From: Verrucomicrobiota bacterium
GTDB taxonomy: Bacteria; Verrucomicrobiota; Verrucomicrobiia; Chthoniobacterales; Xiphinematobacteraceae
DNA: 10,442 bases
Direction: 5' to 3'
NCBI GenBank assembly: GCA_003176035.1
Contig: PSRL01000130.1
Span: forward strand, 1 to 10,442
The notes under the pieces were generated by a model. It saw only the letters and a list, made by a program, of their open reading frames with translations. It was not told the origin of the DNA and ran no database searches. Numbering within the stretch: position 1 is the stretch's first letter; each line of letters begins with the position of its first letter. Positions 1-6,692 of the stretch are shown piece by piece. A program made the position numbers and the translations under genes.

Positions 1-452
1 ACCAGCTGGAGGCTATTGGGATGTACGGAGGCAAACTCTAACTTCGCCACTCGTTGAAGCTGAGTCTTAGTTTCTTCCAACCGTTGAGGGCTCAAGCCCG
101 GAATTTGCACTAATATTCGGTCGGCACCTTGCGGCGTGATGATAGGCTCGCTCACTCCAAAGAGATCCACCCGATGTCGGATGACTTCCACGGCCTGACT
201 CAGCATGTCGGGAGTGATCTTTTCCTCCGGGCCATGCACTAATCGGATCAAAAAGGAACTACCACCCCGTAAATCGAGCCCCAATGGGATCTTTTCCGCT
301 GGCGGCCAGAGCTGTTGAAGGCAGAAGCCAACCAAAAGCAATGTCAAGACCAGTCCCAAAACGCGTTTGCGGCTTAAAGAAGCAGTGGAAAAGTACCAAC
401 CGAAAAACCCGAGGATAACCAGACCCAGAACAAACGTCAGAATTGGTGACAT
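1..452 (-). CDS. secD: Protein translocase subunit SecD, N-terminal part (cut by window edge)
   Basis: SecD works with SecF and YajC in the inner membrane and uses the proton gradient to pull exported proteins through SecYEG from the outside. About 150 residues are visible. The signature is IPLGLDLRGG at residues 55-64, the conserved start of the first periplasmic domain, followed by a region typical of SecD containing RHRVDLFGVSEP (92-103) and GADRILVQIPG (109-119). Two hydrophobic segments precede it, at about 3-21 and 31-47. Canonical SecD has only one membrane helix here, so the first looks like an extra N-terminal helix. The ATG lies 14 bases after the yajC stop, with only a weak GGGCA purine patch as ribosome binding site, so translation is probably coupled to yajC. 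The rest of the gene, and whether it is fused to secF, lies outside the window. Identification is firm; the start is likely. Confidence 0.95.
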   Translation of the reverse strand, partial: MSPILTFVLGLVILGFFGWYFSTASLSRKRVLGLVLTLLLVGFCLQQLWPPAEKIPLGLDLRGGSSFLIRLVHGPEEKITPDMLSQAVEVIRHRVDLFGVSEPIITPQGADRILVQIPGLSPQRLEETKTQLQRVAKLEFASVHPNSLQL

Positions 453-466
453 GAAGCTTGCCCGTT

Positions 467-808
467 TTAGCTTCCTGCCGTTTCGGCTGCTTTTTCAATA
501 AAGGTGACGCTGGCCTTGTCGAATTCGATTTTCACGTTGTCGGCCACCTTCAAAATGATTGTCTTATCCTTCACATTGGAAATCAGTCCGTGAATCCCGG
601 CACTTGTCACCACCTTGTCGCCGGTTTTCAGATTCTGAAGCAACCGCTGGTGTTCTTTCTGCTTTCTTTGCTGTGGCCGGATCACTAGAAAATAAAAAAT
701 CAGAACGATAAAGCCAAGGGGGAGAATCTGATTCAAGATAGGAATTGCAGACGTTGAACCACTAGCGGGGCTAGCAGCAGCTTGAGCAAGGATGCAAGGA
801 AATATCAT
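467..808 (-). CDS. yajC: Preprotein translocase accessory subunit YajC
   Basis: YajC is a small single-pass inner-membrane protein that associates with the SecDF complex. The 113 residues match the usual family length. A membrane helix spans about residues 24-43 and is followed directly by the family hallmark RPQQRKQKEH (44-53). The conserved GDKVVTSAGIHG stretch is at 63-74, with a beta-rich tail predicted to fold as a small barrel-like domain. An in-frame TAA stands just four codons upstream of the ATG and there is no alternative start, so the start is well fixed. No good Shine-Dalgarno sequence sits at normal spacing; the nearest purine run (GGGAG) is about 20 bases away. The gene is followed by secD at 14 bases and preceded by the giant repeat protein gene at 64 bases, all on the same strand. 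Confidence 0.96.
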   Translation of the reverse strand: MIFPCILAQAAASPASGSTSAIPILNQILPLGFIVLIFYFLVIRPQQRKQKEHQRLLQNLKTGDKVVTSAGIHGLISNVKDKTIILKVADNVKIEFDKASVTFIEKAAETAGS

Positions 809-814
809 GGGTGG

Positions 815-842
815 AATTTATGAACCTGCTCCCATTAGTCAA
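815..842 (-). promoter_or_regulatory. Possible promoter for yajC-secD, perhaps leaderless
   Basis: On the minus strand TTGACT (837-842) is followed after 16 bases by TAAATT (815-820). The first matches the sigma-70 -35 consensus at 5 of 6 positions, the second the -10 consensus at 4 of 6. Transcription from such a promoter would start at or within a base or two of the yajC ATG (808), which would fit the missing ribosome binding site. This is pattern reading only; the sigma-factor consensus of this organism is not known to me. Confidence 0.3.
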
Positions 843-872
843 TGCTAGAGCGTTTAATGAGAACCTCCGATG

Positions 873-3800
873 TTACGCGAGAAGGGAAAGTGGTTGATGA
901 AATATTCCGGCGGGAACGGGGCAAGCCGATAGGCCTCCCACTTCTTCCGCTGGCTTCTCTTCCGAGATGTTTAAACGGCGAAGTTGGGTAAACCCCTTTT
1001 CAAATATCAATTTCTCTTTTAGTGGTAATTTGAGCATCCATTGCCAGATCAGGCGCACTTCTTGGGGACGCAAAAAAGAAGAGAGCGTCCTTAACAGAGA
1101 GCCTCTCTTTTCATCCTCCATGTTTAAAATTTGCTCCCTAAATTCCTTAATAAAAGTTGGCCAAATTTCCGGTGGAAACATCTGAAAGAGCTGTTTTCTG
1201 AGCGTTCGACTCATTTCCAAAGTCCGAGGCCATATGCCCTCGAATTTTAGTTTTCGCAGGCCGACATCAAGCAAAGGTTTTAATTGACTCACCGTCATTT
1301 CATTAACAACAGGTCCGATCTCGCTTGGGTTTAAATACTGTAATGCCTCAGAGGGGGCCTGCCGGATACGGAATTTTCTCGTATCGATGTCTTGTTGCAA
1401 AATCCAAAGCCACCATTCACTGAGAACCAGCGTCACTTCCTTCAGGCTGAAGGATGAATATTGCTGCATCCGCAGTTTCGTAAAAAAAGCCGTTTTTTCC
1501 TTACTTCGCAGTATCTTCGGTAACATCAGGCGCACTTGGTTTGAGGTGAATTTTTCACTGATGGATGCAAGATCTGTCTCTTCCAGCGAGTAAAGCTGGG
1601 CGGCATTCAGTTGCCGCACAAACTCCTCCGTGAGCCTATTTTCCTTCCGCAGATCAGGCCAAAGGAGAGGCAGTTTGTCCGGAGATAGGAGGTCCGGTTT
1701 GAGATTTGCTATCTCAGCTGATGTCAGCCGCCCACTGAGGGTGATGCCAGCTAAAGATAATTGCTGTTTTTGTGCCGGTAGCAAACTGTGTATCCAATAG
1801 ATTCGGTCATAGGGTTCCATTTGAGGCATCAGAGCCGCTATGGCTTGGACAACTTCTGCCGACAAATTTTCTATTTGCGCTCGATGCAGTTTGCCCAAGA
1901 TAGGCAGTAAATCATTTGCAGTGAGGAGAGCCAGCTGGCCGGGCTTGAGAGATTGTAGGAAGGTGCTCTGAGCCACCGGGCTCAATTTCAAAACATCTTG
2001 CCATAAATTCCGAATCCTGTCCGGCCCTAGTGCCCAGAGATGTTTCTCAGGCAGGTCGCTCAGGACACTCGAGAGGTTCCCTTCATTTAAAAGAGAAAGT
2101 TGATGAATCTCCAGCTGACTCAAGAGGTGTTTCCTGGTCCAAGGTTCCACTTTTAGAATCTGCGGCCATAATTTTCGGAGGAATTCCGGTCGCCATAAGA
2201 GACTTTGATGAGCTGGAACAGCTTCAAATTTGATCTTTTCCAGCTCATCTTGTGTCAACTGATTATCTAGTACAATCCCGTTATCACGCAATAGAGCCTG
2301 TTGTGCAGGCGACAATTGATCGTTAAAATATATGCGATCCAACGGATTTGTATTGGAGATATTTTTGGCAATTTCAAGAGTACGCTCCTGGTCCAGACTC
2401 TTAATTTGGTCTGGCGTGAGTTCTCCGCCTATCCCTGAGAAATCCCGTGTATTCAGAGAAGAGAGTTGATGAACAGAAAATTGATGAAGCAATCGGATTC
2501 TTGTTTCTCTAGTGAGATACCTGATTGCGCTCCAAAGCTCTTGAACACTTTCCGGCTGCAGAAGGCTCGACATATCTGAAATGAGGTAGACCAGGACATG
2601 TTTCTTTCCACGATGTAGCTGGCGGATGGCGGAGCTCGAAGACAATAAGAGTCGAATATTTTCTCTGGATAAAATTCTAATGTTCAGTTTATTAAAAAAA
2701 ACCTGTCGCGTTGACTCAGAGCTTTTCACTATTTCCAGCCACAGAGTATTCCATTGCGAAGCGGTGAGGTAATTGCTGACTTCCGAGCGGCTCAAAAGCT
2801 CCAATTCGGCATTTTGTAGCTCCAGCAGTTGTTTGTCTTGGAGGGAATCAACAAACTTGATGGCGAATTCTGTCTCCAATTTCAGAATGTTTGGCCACAT
2901 GAGCCTCACTTGCTTGGCATTCAAACAATATTTTTGTTCATCGGAAATCTTGAGGAGGTCTATTTGTAACAGGCTTTCCGGAGACTCAGTAAAAATTGGA
3001 ATCTCGTCCGGTTCTAATAAGGCCAGTTGAAGAGCGGATAGTTGCCGACAAAAGTCGATGACATCCGAATTTCCCGATAGAATGCCCATCCGCACCTTTG
3101 GCCATAATGCGACTATGGTGCCGGGGGCTAGCAACTGAATTTGTCCGGCACTCATCGCATCAATTGCCAAGGCCAGTTCTTGATCTTCTAAGAGGGATAA
3201 ACAGTCCGAAGGCAACAAACCGAGGAGGCTACGGAGAGCACTTCTCTCCATTCCGGCAAGTTCCCTCCATAAACCCTTGATTTTTAGTTTATCCAGATGA
3301 TCACTCAGCCGAGCACCTAACCCAACTATTTGCCCTTGGGTCATACTACTGAGCGACAAGAGGAGATCATCGGAACTTAAATGAGCTAATTGCCACGGTC
3401 TGAGTTGTTGAACGAATCCTTTTCGGAGTTCCTTCGGCATGGTCACGATTTCAGGCCATATTTTTTGAAAGCGATTTTCCGAAACATCAGAAATAGAAGT
3501 GCCTTTCTCTTCTCCAAATAAGAGATCCAGTTTGAGCTGATTGCGCACGTAAGGGCCCAGCGATTGACTTTGCTCCCAAGTCAGCGCTGGAAGCGCGGAG
3601 GCAATCTGTGCTGCGCTTAAGCCCCCCAGTTGATCCGTGCTCAGCGATTGGACGAAAAAAGCCTTCTGTTGCTCGTTCATAAGGATTGTCACCGCCCACA
3701 AGTCCTTAATTTGACGAGGATGGAATACGTGAATTACGGGAAGAACGTCTTCTACAGCCAGCCCCACTAGCTGGGTCACCTCCAAACGTTGAATCAAGGC

Positions 3801-5045
3801 GTTGCATTCGGCCTCTTCCAAGCTGAAAATAGCGGACCAGAGGATTTGGATATGCTCATTGGTTAAGCTTTCCAAAGCAAGCGAGGCATTTAACAGGAGT
3901 CGGAGATCATTGCCGTCCAGTAATTCAAATTGTCTCGGAAGCAGTTTTTGAAAGACTTTTCTTTTCCCGCTCTGCTGGATTTCTAAGAGCCTCGGAAATA
4001 ATTCCTTGATATGGAGAGGTGACAATTTTTGGAGCTGCAAGCCTGATTTCTCCAGATCCATATTGTGGAGATCATCCGCCGTAAAATCATCCCGCACAAA
4101 GTGCCATTCTCGTGGATTCCACAAAATGAGCTGGCTGAAAAGAAGGGCTGAAAAAAATAGCAATCGATCTTGACGATCCATCTTCTTAATCCAACCAGCT
4201 AAGTCTCGAACCTTCTCCGCGCTCAGCCTTCTTATTTGCACGAGGGACAGCTCTCCTAAAACAGGCCCGATCTCATCAGTATCCAGAAAATCCAGATAAT
4301 GAGGCGGCATAGCGAGCAGCACCTCTTCCCGGTCTTTTGGCTCCATTTCTCTGATTTTTTCCCAGATGGCCCTAAATTGCTCAGGAGATAGGTTGATCCA
4401 ACAGGAATCTGAGGAGAGGAAAATAAAAATATCGTATAAATCAATTTGCTTAAAGCTATGCGCATCCAGCGCCCTAATTTGCCTACCTGTGAGTTGATAA
4501 AGCACTGGGCCAATCTCCCGTGGCTCTAGCAATGAAAAATGAACATTGGGTTGAAGGCACTCAATGAGTATGCGCCGCGCATCGGGGGACATTGCCAAAA
4601 TATCAGGCCAAAGCATTTTTACTTCATCATTGGTGAACACAGTCGACAAAACTGGTCTTAAGGACAGAAGCTGGACTTCCGTCATCTGCGGTACCGCAGC
4701 TCTCAACTCGCTTGCCCGAATTAAAGAAAAATGCATCGGAGAAAGCTGGCTAAAAAGGTGAGCCCTTTCTGTTTTATCCATTTCCAAAATGATCGGCCAC
4801 AGTTCCTGAATCTGCGAAGCCGTCAAATCCAAGGGGCAAGTTGGCGCATTTTTTCCGGAAATGTTCCAATCAGGAGGAACTTTTCCGAGAGCCAAACTCC
4901 TTGTGGCTATTTTTTGAATCAGGAACGATTGCTTCCTGGATGCCCCTTCTCTTTGGGAAAAATAAGCTGGTCCTAACTCCTGATTCTGTACTGCCGGGAC
5001 ATGCTCGAATTTGAGCACTTCATGAGTGCTGAGGGTAATTTTCAT
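873..5045 (-). CDS. Giant leucine-rich helical-repeat protein of unknown function (1390 aa)
   Basis: I do not recognise this family. After a non-repetitive N-terminus (about 1-72) nearly the whole protein is built from diverged repeats. The recurring core is an L-W-P motif, with Trp at residues 83, 146, 228, 403, 450, 530, 593, 648, 717, 769, 838, 960, 1015, 1129, 1272 and 1334. Phe350 and Leu1175 occupy the same place in two further copies. A typical unit reads LTxxQIxxLWPxIlxM, then RxxLLxQLxPxQLxLL, then an acidic EL-xVL turn and LTxxQIxxL, about 50-70 residues in all. The pattern predicts three to four short amphipathic helices per unit, so an alpha-solenoid is likely (inference). There is no signal peptide, no membrane helix and no catalytic motif. 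The tail (1361-1390) is Pro/Glu-rich and probably disordered. The frame stays open for 4.2 kb without frameshift, so the gene is maintained. Shine-Dalgarno support at the ATG is poor. It lies 64 bases upstream of yajC on the same strand. It could be a cytoplasmic scaffold, or an effector secreted without a Sec signal; neither is shown. Confidence 0.9.
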   Translation of the reverse strand: MKITLSTHEVLKFEHVPAVQNQELGPAYFSQREGASRKQSFLIQKIATRSLALGKVPPDWNISGKNAPTCPLDLTASQIQELWPIILEMDKTERAHLFSQLSPMHFSLIRASELRAAVPQMTEVQLLSLRPVLSTVFTNDEVKMLWPDILAMSPDARRILIECLQPNVHFSLLEPREIGPVLYQLTGRQIRALDAHSFKQIDLYDIFIFLSSDSCWINLSPEQFRAIWEKIREMEPKDREEVLLAMPPHYLDFLDTDEIGPVLGELSLVQIRRLSAEKVRDLAGWIKKMDRQDRLLFFSALLFSQLILWNPREWHFVRDDFTADDLHNMDLEKSGLQLQKLSPLHIKELFPRLLEIQQSGKRKVFQKLLPRQFELLDGNDLRLLLNASLALESLTNEHIQILWSAIFSLEEAECNALIQRLEVTQLVGLAVEDVLPVIHVFHPRQIKDLWAVTILMNEQQKAFFVQSLSTDQLGGLSAAQIASALPALTWEQSQSLGPYVRNQLKLDLLFGEEKGTSISDVSENRFQKIWPEIVTMPKELRKGFVQQLRPWQLAHLSSDDLLLSLSSMTQGQIVGLGARLSDHLDKLKIKGLWRELAGMERSALRSLLGLLPSDCLSLLEDQELALAIDAMSAGQIQLLAPGTIVALWPKVRMGILSGNSDVIDFCRQLSALQLALLEPDEIPIFTESPESLLQIDLLKISDEQKYCLNAKQVRLMWPNILKLETEFAIKFVDSLQDKQLLELQNAELELLSRSEVSNYLTASQWNTLWLEIVKSSESTRQVFFNKLNIRILSRENIRLLLSSSSAIRQLHRGKKHVLVYLISDMSSLLQPESVQELWSAIRYLTRETRIRLLHQFSVHQLSSLNTRDFSGIGGELTPDQIKSLDQERTLEIAKNISNTNPLDRIYFNDQLSPAQQALLRDNGIVLDNQLTQDELEKIKFEAVPAHQSLLWRPEFLRKLWPQILKVEPWTRKHLLSQLEIHQLSLLNEGNLSSVLSDLPEKHLWALGPDRIRNLWQDVLKLSPVAQSTFLQSLKPGQLALLTANDLLPILGKLHRAQIENLSAEVVQAIAALMPQMEPYDRIYWIHSLLPAQKQQLSLAGITLSGRLTSAEIANLKPDLLSPDKLPLLWPDLRKENRLTEEFVRQLNAAQLYSLEETDLASISEKFTSNQVRLMLPKILRSKEKTAFFTKLRMQQYSSFSLKEVTLVLSEWWLWILQQDIDTRKFRIRQAPSEALQYLNPSEIGPVVNEMTVSQLKPLLDVGLRKLKFEGIWPRTLEMSRTLRKQLFQMFPPEIWPTFIKEFREQILNMEDEKRGSLLRTLSSFLRPQEVRLIWQWMLKLPLKEKLIFEKGFTQLRRLNISEEKPAEEVGGLSACPVPAGIFHQPLSLLA
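1661..4364 (-). repeat. Three long super-repeat units within the giant protein
   Basis: Most LWP motifs are 47-82 residues apart, but three intervals are roughly doubled: Trp228 to Phe350 (122), Trp838 to Trp960 (122) and Trp1015 to Trp1129 (114). In each of the three an Asp-Arg pair followed by hydrophobic or aromatic residues (DRLLFF, DRIYF, DRIYW) has its Arg exactly 66 residues after the first Trp, at Arg294, Arg904 and Arg1081. In the last two copies the next 25 residues also align, each with a PAQ motif and a GI-L-LT turn. The units therefore look like copies of one longer module rather than short repeats that lost a motif. Confidence 0.7.
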
Positions 5046-5081
5046 ACTTTAAATCGATTGCAAATTGCCTGACCTCTGGCG

Positions 5082-5104
5082 AAGGGCCTCGTTCGAGGCC
5101 GCTT
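5082..5104. repeat. Inverted repeat in the leader of the giant gene
   Basis: GGCCTC (5085-5090) pairs perfectly with GAGGCC (5095-5100) across the tetraloop GTTC. AAG (5082-5084) can pair with CTT (5102-5104) past a single bulged G, giving a nine-pair hairpin. It lies 37 bases upstream of the ATG of the giant gene. Confidence 0.55.
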
Positions 5105-5222
5105 ACGTTTTGAATTCCGAACTGAATTCTCCGGTATTGTCTTGAACCTCGCCGTTACCGGTCCTCGAAATTAAATTCCTAATTATCTCAATTTGAGCTG
5201 CATACATAAAATTTGCAGCCGG

Positions 5223-5253
5223 GTCATACTGGAAAAATTGGGAACCCTGTCAA
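5223..5253 (-). promoter_or_regulatory. Possible promoter of the giant repeat gene
   Basis: On the minus strand a perfect TTGACA (5248-5253) is followed after 19 bases by TATGAC (5223-5228), which matches the -10 consensus at 4 of 6. The spacing is longer than the ideal 17. If used, it would give a leader of about 170 bases containing three of the inverted repeats noted here. Confidence 0.33.
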
Positions 5254-5337
5254 GAGCGTTTATGATGAGCCACTCTCCTAAAACCTAGGAAGGTCGGCGC
5301 GAGAAGCAATTATGACAGAGGATCAGGAGCAAGGTAA

Positions 5338-5363
5338 GTTAGGTATCCTCTACGATACCTGAC
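5338..5363. repeat. Ten-pair inverted repeat downstream of the hydrolase gene
   Basis: GTTAGGTATC (5338-5347) and GATACCTGAC (5354-5363) flank the six-base loop CTCTAC. Nine pairs are Watson-Crick and one is a G-U wobble when read as plus-strand RNA (an A-C mismatch on the minus strand). It lies 36 bases past the hydrolase stop, where a terminator would be expected, but no T-run follows on the minus strand. It could be a rho-independent-like stop without a U-tract, or a binding site. Confidence 0.45.
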
Positions 5364-5398
5364 CGACTTGAGCGACACCATCCTTCTGGCAGCAGGCG

Positions 5399-6265
5399 TC
5401 AAAAACGTTGCCTCAACCAATTCAACAGCGCCTTTTCCACCTCCGGCTGGTCTTGATCAAACAGCAGCCTATGGTAACTATTGGGAAAGATTTCTAGGGT
5501 TTTGTCGGTTGATCCCACCCGATCAAACCACTGGAGGAGTTGATCGGTATAGATAAATTCGTCATCTCCCGCCCCCAACACCAAAATGGGATGCCGAATG
5601 CGTTCCGCCGCCTCGTTTGCCGAGGAAATCAAAAGCCCCATGTTGTTGATAAAGGAAGCAGTAAACCTTTTGATCAAGTAAGGCGCATTTTCAAAGGAAC
5701 GCTGCTTGTCGCGGTCATGACTCAGATGAAGCGTGTGTTTCTCTTTCCTGTTCACAAACCATTGAGGAAGCACAGTAAGGGACGGCAAATATTTAGCAAC
5801 CAATTGCACTGCGCTCCGGACTATGGGCGGGGTGGGCCGCGCAAGTTCGACAACAGGTACAGCTAGTATCGCTCCAGCTATGGGAAATAAATGTTGATCC
5901 GCGGCCAAAAGCCGAATCAAAAGCAGCGCACCCATACTTTCTCCGTAAAAAAGGAGGGGTGCCTTCGGGTGGTCCTGTCTCACCTCGCCCACCACAGCTG
6001 CCACATCCGCAAGCAACTGCTCCACGTTCAGTTCTCTGCCTCTCCGATCCACCAAAGGGTCTAGCCCCTGTCCCCGGAGGTTTGGGGCATAAACTGCCAT
6101 TTTCTCTTTGAGCAACAGCTCCCCCAACGGAGCAAAATCTGAAGCCGCTGCTCCCATTCCGTGGATGGCAATCATCGCTGCCCGTAGCTTCCCAGGCGGT
6201 ACCCACTTCTGCCATGTAAATCTTTCTCCATCCGGAGCCGAAAAGTGTGTCAGTTCACATTCCAT
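5399..6265 (-). CDS. Alpha/beta hydrolase, monoacylglycerol lipase / lysophospholipase type
   Basis: A 288-residue serine hydrolase of the alpha/beta fold, closest in style to the Hydrolase_4 (serine aminopeptidase S33) group that includes monoacylglycerol lipases and lysophospholipases. It probably cleaves ester bonds in lipids or acyl compounds; the substrate cannot be read from sequence. The oxyanion-hole HGMGAAASD is at 35-43, a typical NLRGQG at 62-67, the nucleophile elbow GESMG at 108-112 with Ser110, the acid in GAGDDEF with Asp234 (or Asp235), and the catalytic histidine in SYHRLLF at His265. The triad is complete and the length normal. There is no signal peptide, so it is cytoplasmic or membrane-associated. 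The ATG has a good ribosome binding site, AGGAG four bases upstream. It is followed by the giant gene on the same strand after 353 bases, and its 5' side faces the candidate origin. Confidence 0.9.
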   Translation of the reverse strand: MECELTHFSAPDGERFTWQKWVPPGKLRAAMIAIHGMGAAASDFAPLGELLLKEKMAVYAPNLRGQGLDPLVDRRGRELNVEQLLADVAAVVGEVRQDHPKAPLLFYGESMGALLLIRLLAADQHLFPIAGAILAVPVVELARPTPPIVRSAVQLVAKYLPSLTVLPQWFVNRKEKHTLHLSHDRDKQRSFENAPYLIKRFTASFINNMGLLISSANEAAERIRHPILVLGAGDDEFIYTDQLLQWFDRVGSTDKTLEIFPNSYHRLLFDQDQPEVEKALLNWLRQRF

Positions 6266-6324
6266 GGGTCTCCTGCAATCTACTGAAAGACCTCAAATTG
6301 CTCAAGGGCAGGGTGCAAATTTAG

Positions 6325-6357
6325 TTGCGAATAGGTTGTGAATAACTTGTGAACGGA
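6325..6357. repeat. Phased 11-bp tandem array of DnaA-box-like units
   Basis: Three contiguous 11-mers lie head to tail: TTGCGAATAGG (6325), TTGTGAATAAC (6336) and TTGTGAACGGA (6347). The middle unit carries a perfect DnaA box on the minus strand. Related heptamers TGCAAAT (6314) and TGCGAAT (6358) flank the array, so five box-like cores occur at intervals of 12, 11, 11 and 10 bases, close to one DNA turn, placing them on the same helix face. Confidence 0.6.
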
Positions 6358-6530
6358 TGCGAATTCTTGGGAGAAACTCTTGGGTGGTAGGGGGCTTTTA
6401 AACAACCAGGGGGAGAATATTTGCAGGATATTCACAACCCCATTTCAGCGTGGAACACTCTTGTTTTCTTTGAGGAACGCGTTTCCCCGAACTTACTCAC
6501 ATTGTTATGATGAAGGTGAATAGGCAGGCG

Positions 6531-6552
6531 AATTTAAAATTTTTATTTACAA
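6531..6552. other. AT-rich stretch, possible DNA unwinding element
   Basis: Twenty-one of 22 bases are A or T, in a window that is otherwise near half G+C. It lies directly beside the perfect DnaA box at 6553-6561 and between other box-like sites, the arrangement expected of the strand-opening part of an origin. Confidence 0.45.
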
Positions 6553-6692
6553 TGTGAATAAGTTTGAAGTGTGGGTAACTTCTCCCACCTCTGCCGCCAA
6601 TCCATGTTCCACCCAGGCGATGGGATGTCCCCCTCTTTATCACTCTCAACTCTCCGAATTGACGTGATGAGACAAGCCCGGAAAGAGTGTCC

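Larger units (their letters stand above)
5046..5398. other. 353-base intergenic region with several inverted repeats
   Basis: No convincing gene is visible here. The stretch lies between the hydrolase stop and the start of the giant repeat gene, and would form the leader of the latter. It contains four inverted repeats: 5082-5104, 5131-5136 with 5156-5161 (CCGGTA/TACCGG), 5197-5202 with 5214-5219 (GCTGCA/TGCAGC, 11-base loop), and 5338-5363. A direct repeat TGAATTC also occurs at 5111 and 5123. None of the hairpins is followed by a T-run on either strand, so they are not standard intrinsic terminators. They may be leader-RNA structures or protein-binding sites. Confidence 0.5.
6266..6692. other. 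oriC: 427-base gene-free region holding a candidate replication origin
   Basis: No gene is supported here. The stretch contains matches to the DnaA box TTATNCACA. Two are perfect, both TTATTCACA on the minus strand, at 6337-6345 and 6553-6561. Three have one mismatch: 6428-6436 (ATATTCACA, plus), 6493-6501 (TTACTCACA, plus) and 6570-6578 (TTACCCACA, minus). Weaker matches are at 6326-6334, 6348-6356 and 6515-6523. A 22-base run at 6531-6552 is 21/22 A/T and abuts the second perfect box, as a DNA unwinding element would. All genes to the left are minus strand, and kdsD and efp to the right are plus strand, consistent with divergent forks. No dnaA, dnaN or other replication gene is in the window. 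Regulatory boxes or a former origin remain possible. Confidence 0.6.

Noticed and set aside
259..498. 79-codon minus-strand ORF across the secD/yajC junction
   Set aside because: It is a frame shadow: the adjacent frame encodes the SecD hallmark IPLGLDLRGG and the yajC end.
873..5045. TAL-effector-like or TPR/PPR repeat assignment for the giant protein
   Set aside because: Some units begin with LTxxQ or LSPEQ, as TAL repeats do, but unit length (50-70, not 34), the LWP core and absence of a variable di-residue do not fit; the TPR/PPR spacing of 34-35 is also absent.
5793..6215. 140-codon minus-strand ORF inside the hydrolase gene
   Set aside because: It is in another frame of a gene with a complete catalytic triad; its composition (Gly, Arg, Ser, Cys rich) is that of an out-of-frame translation.
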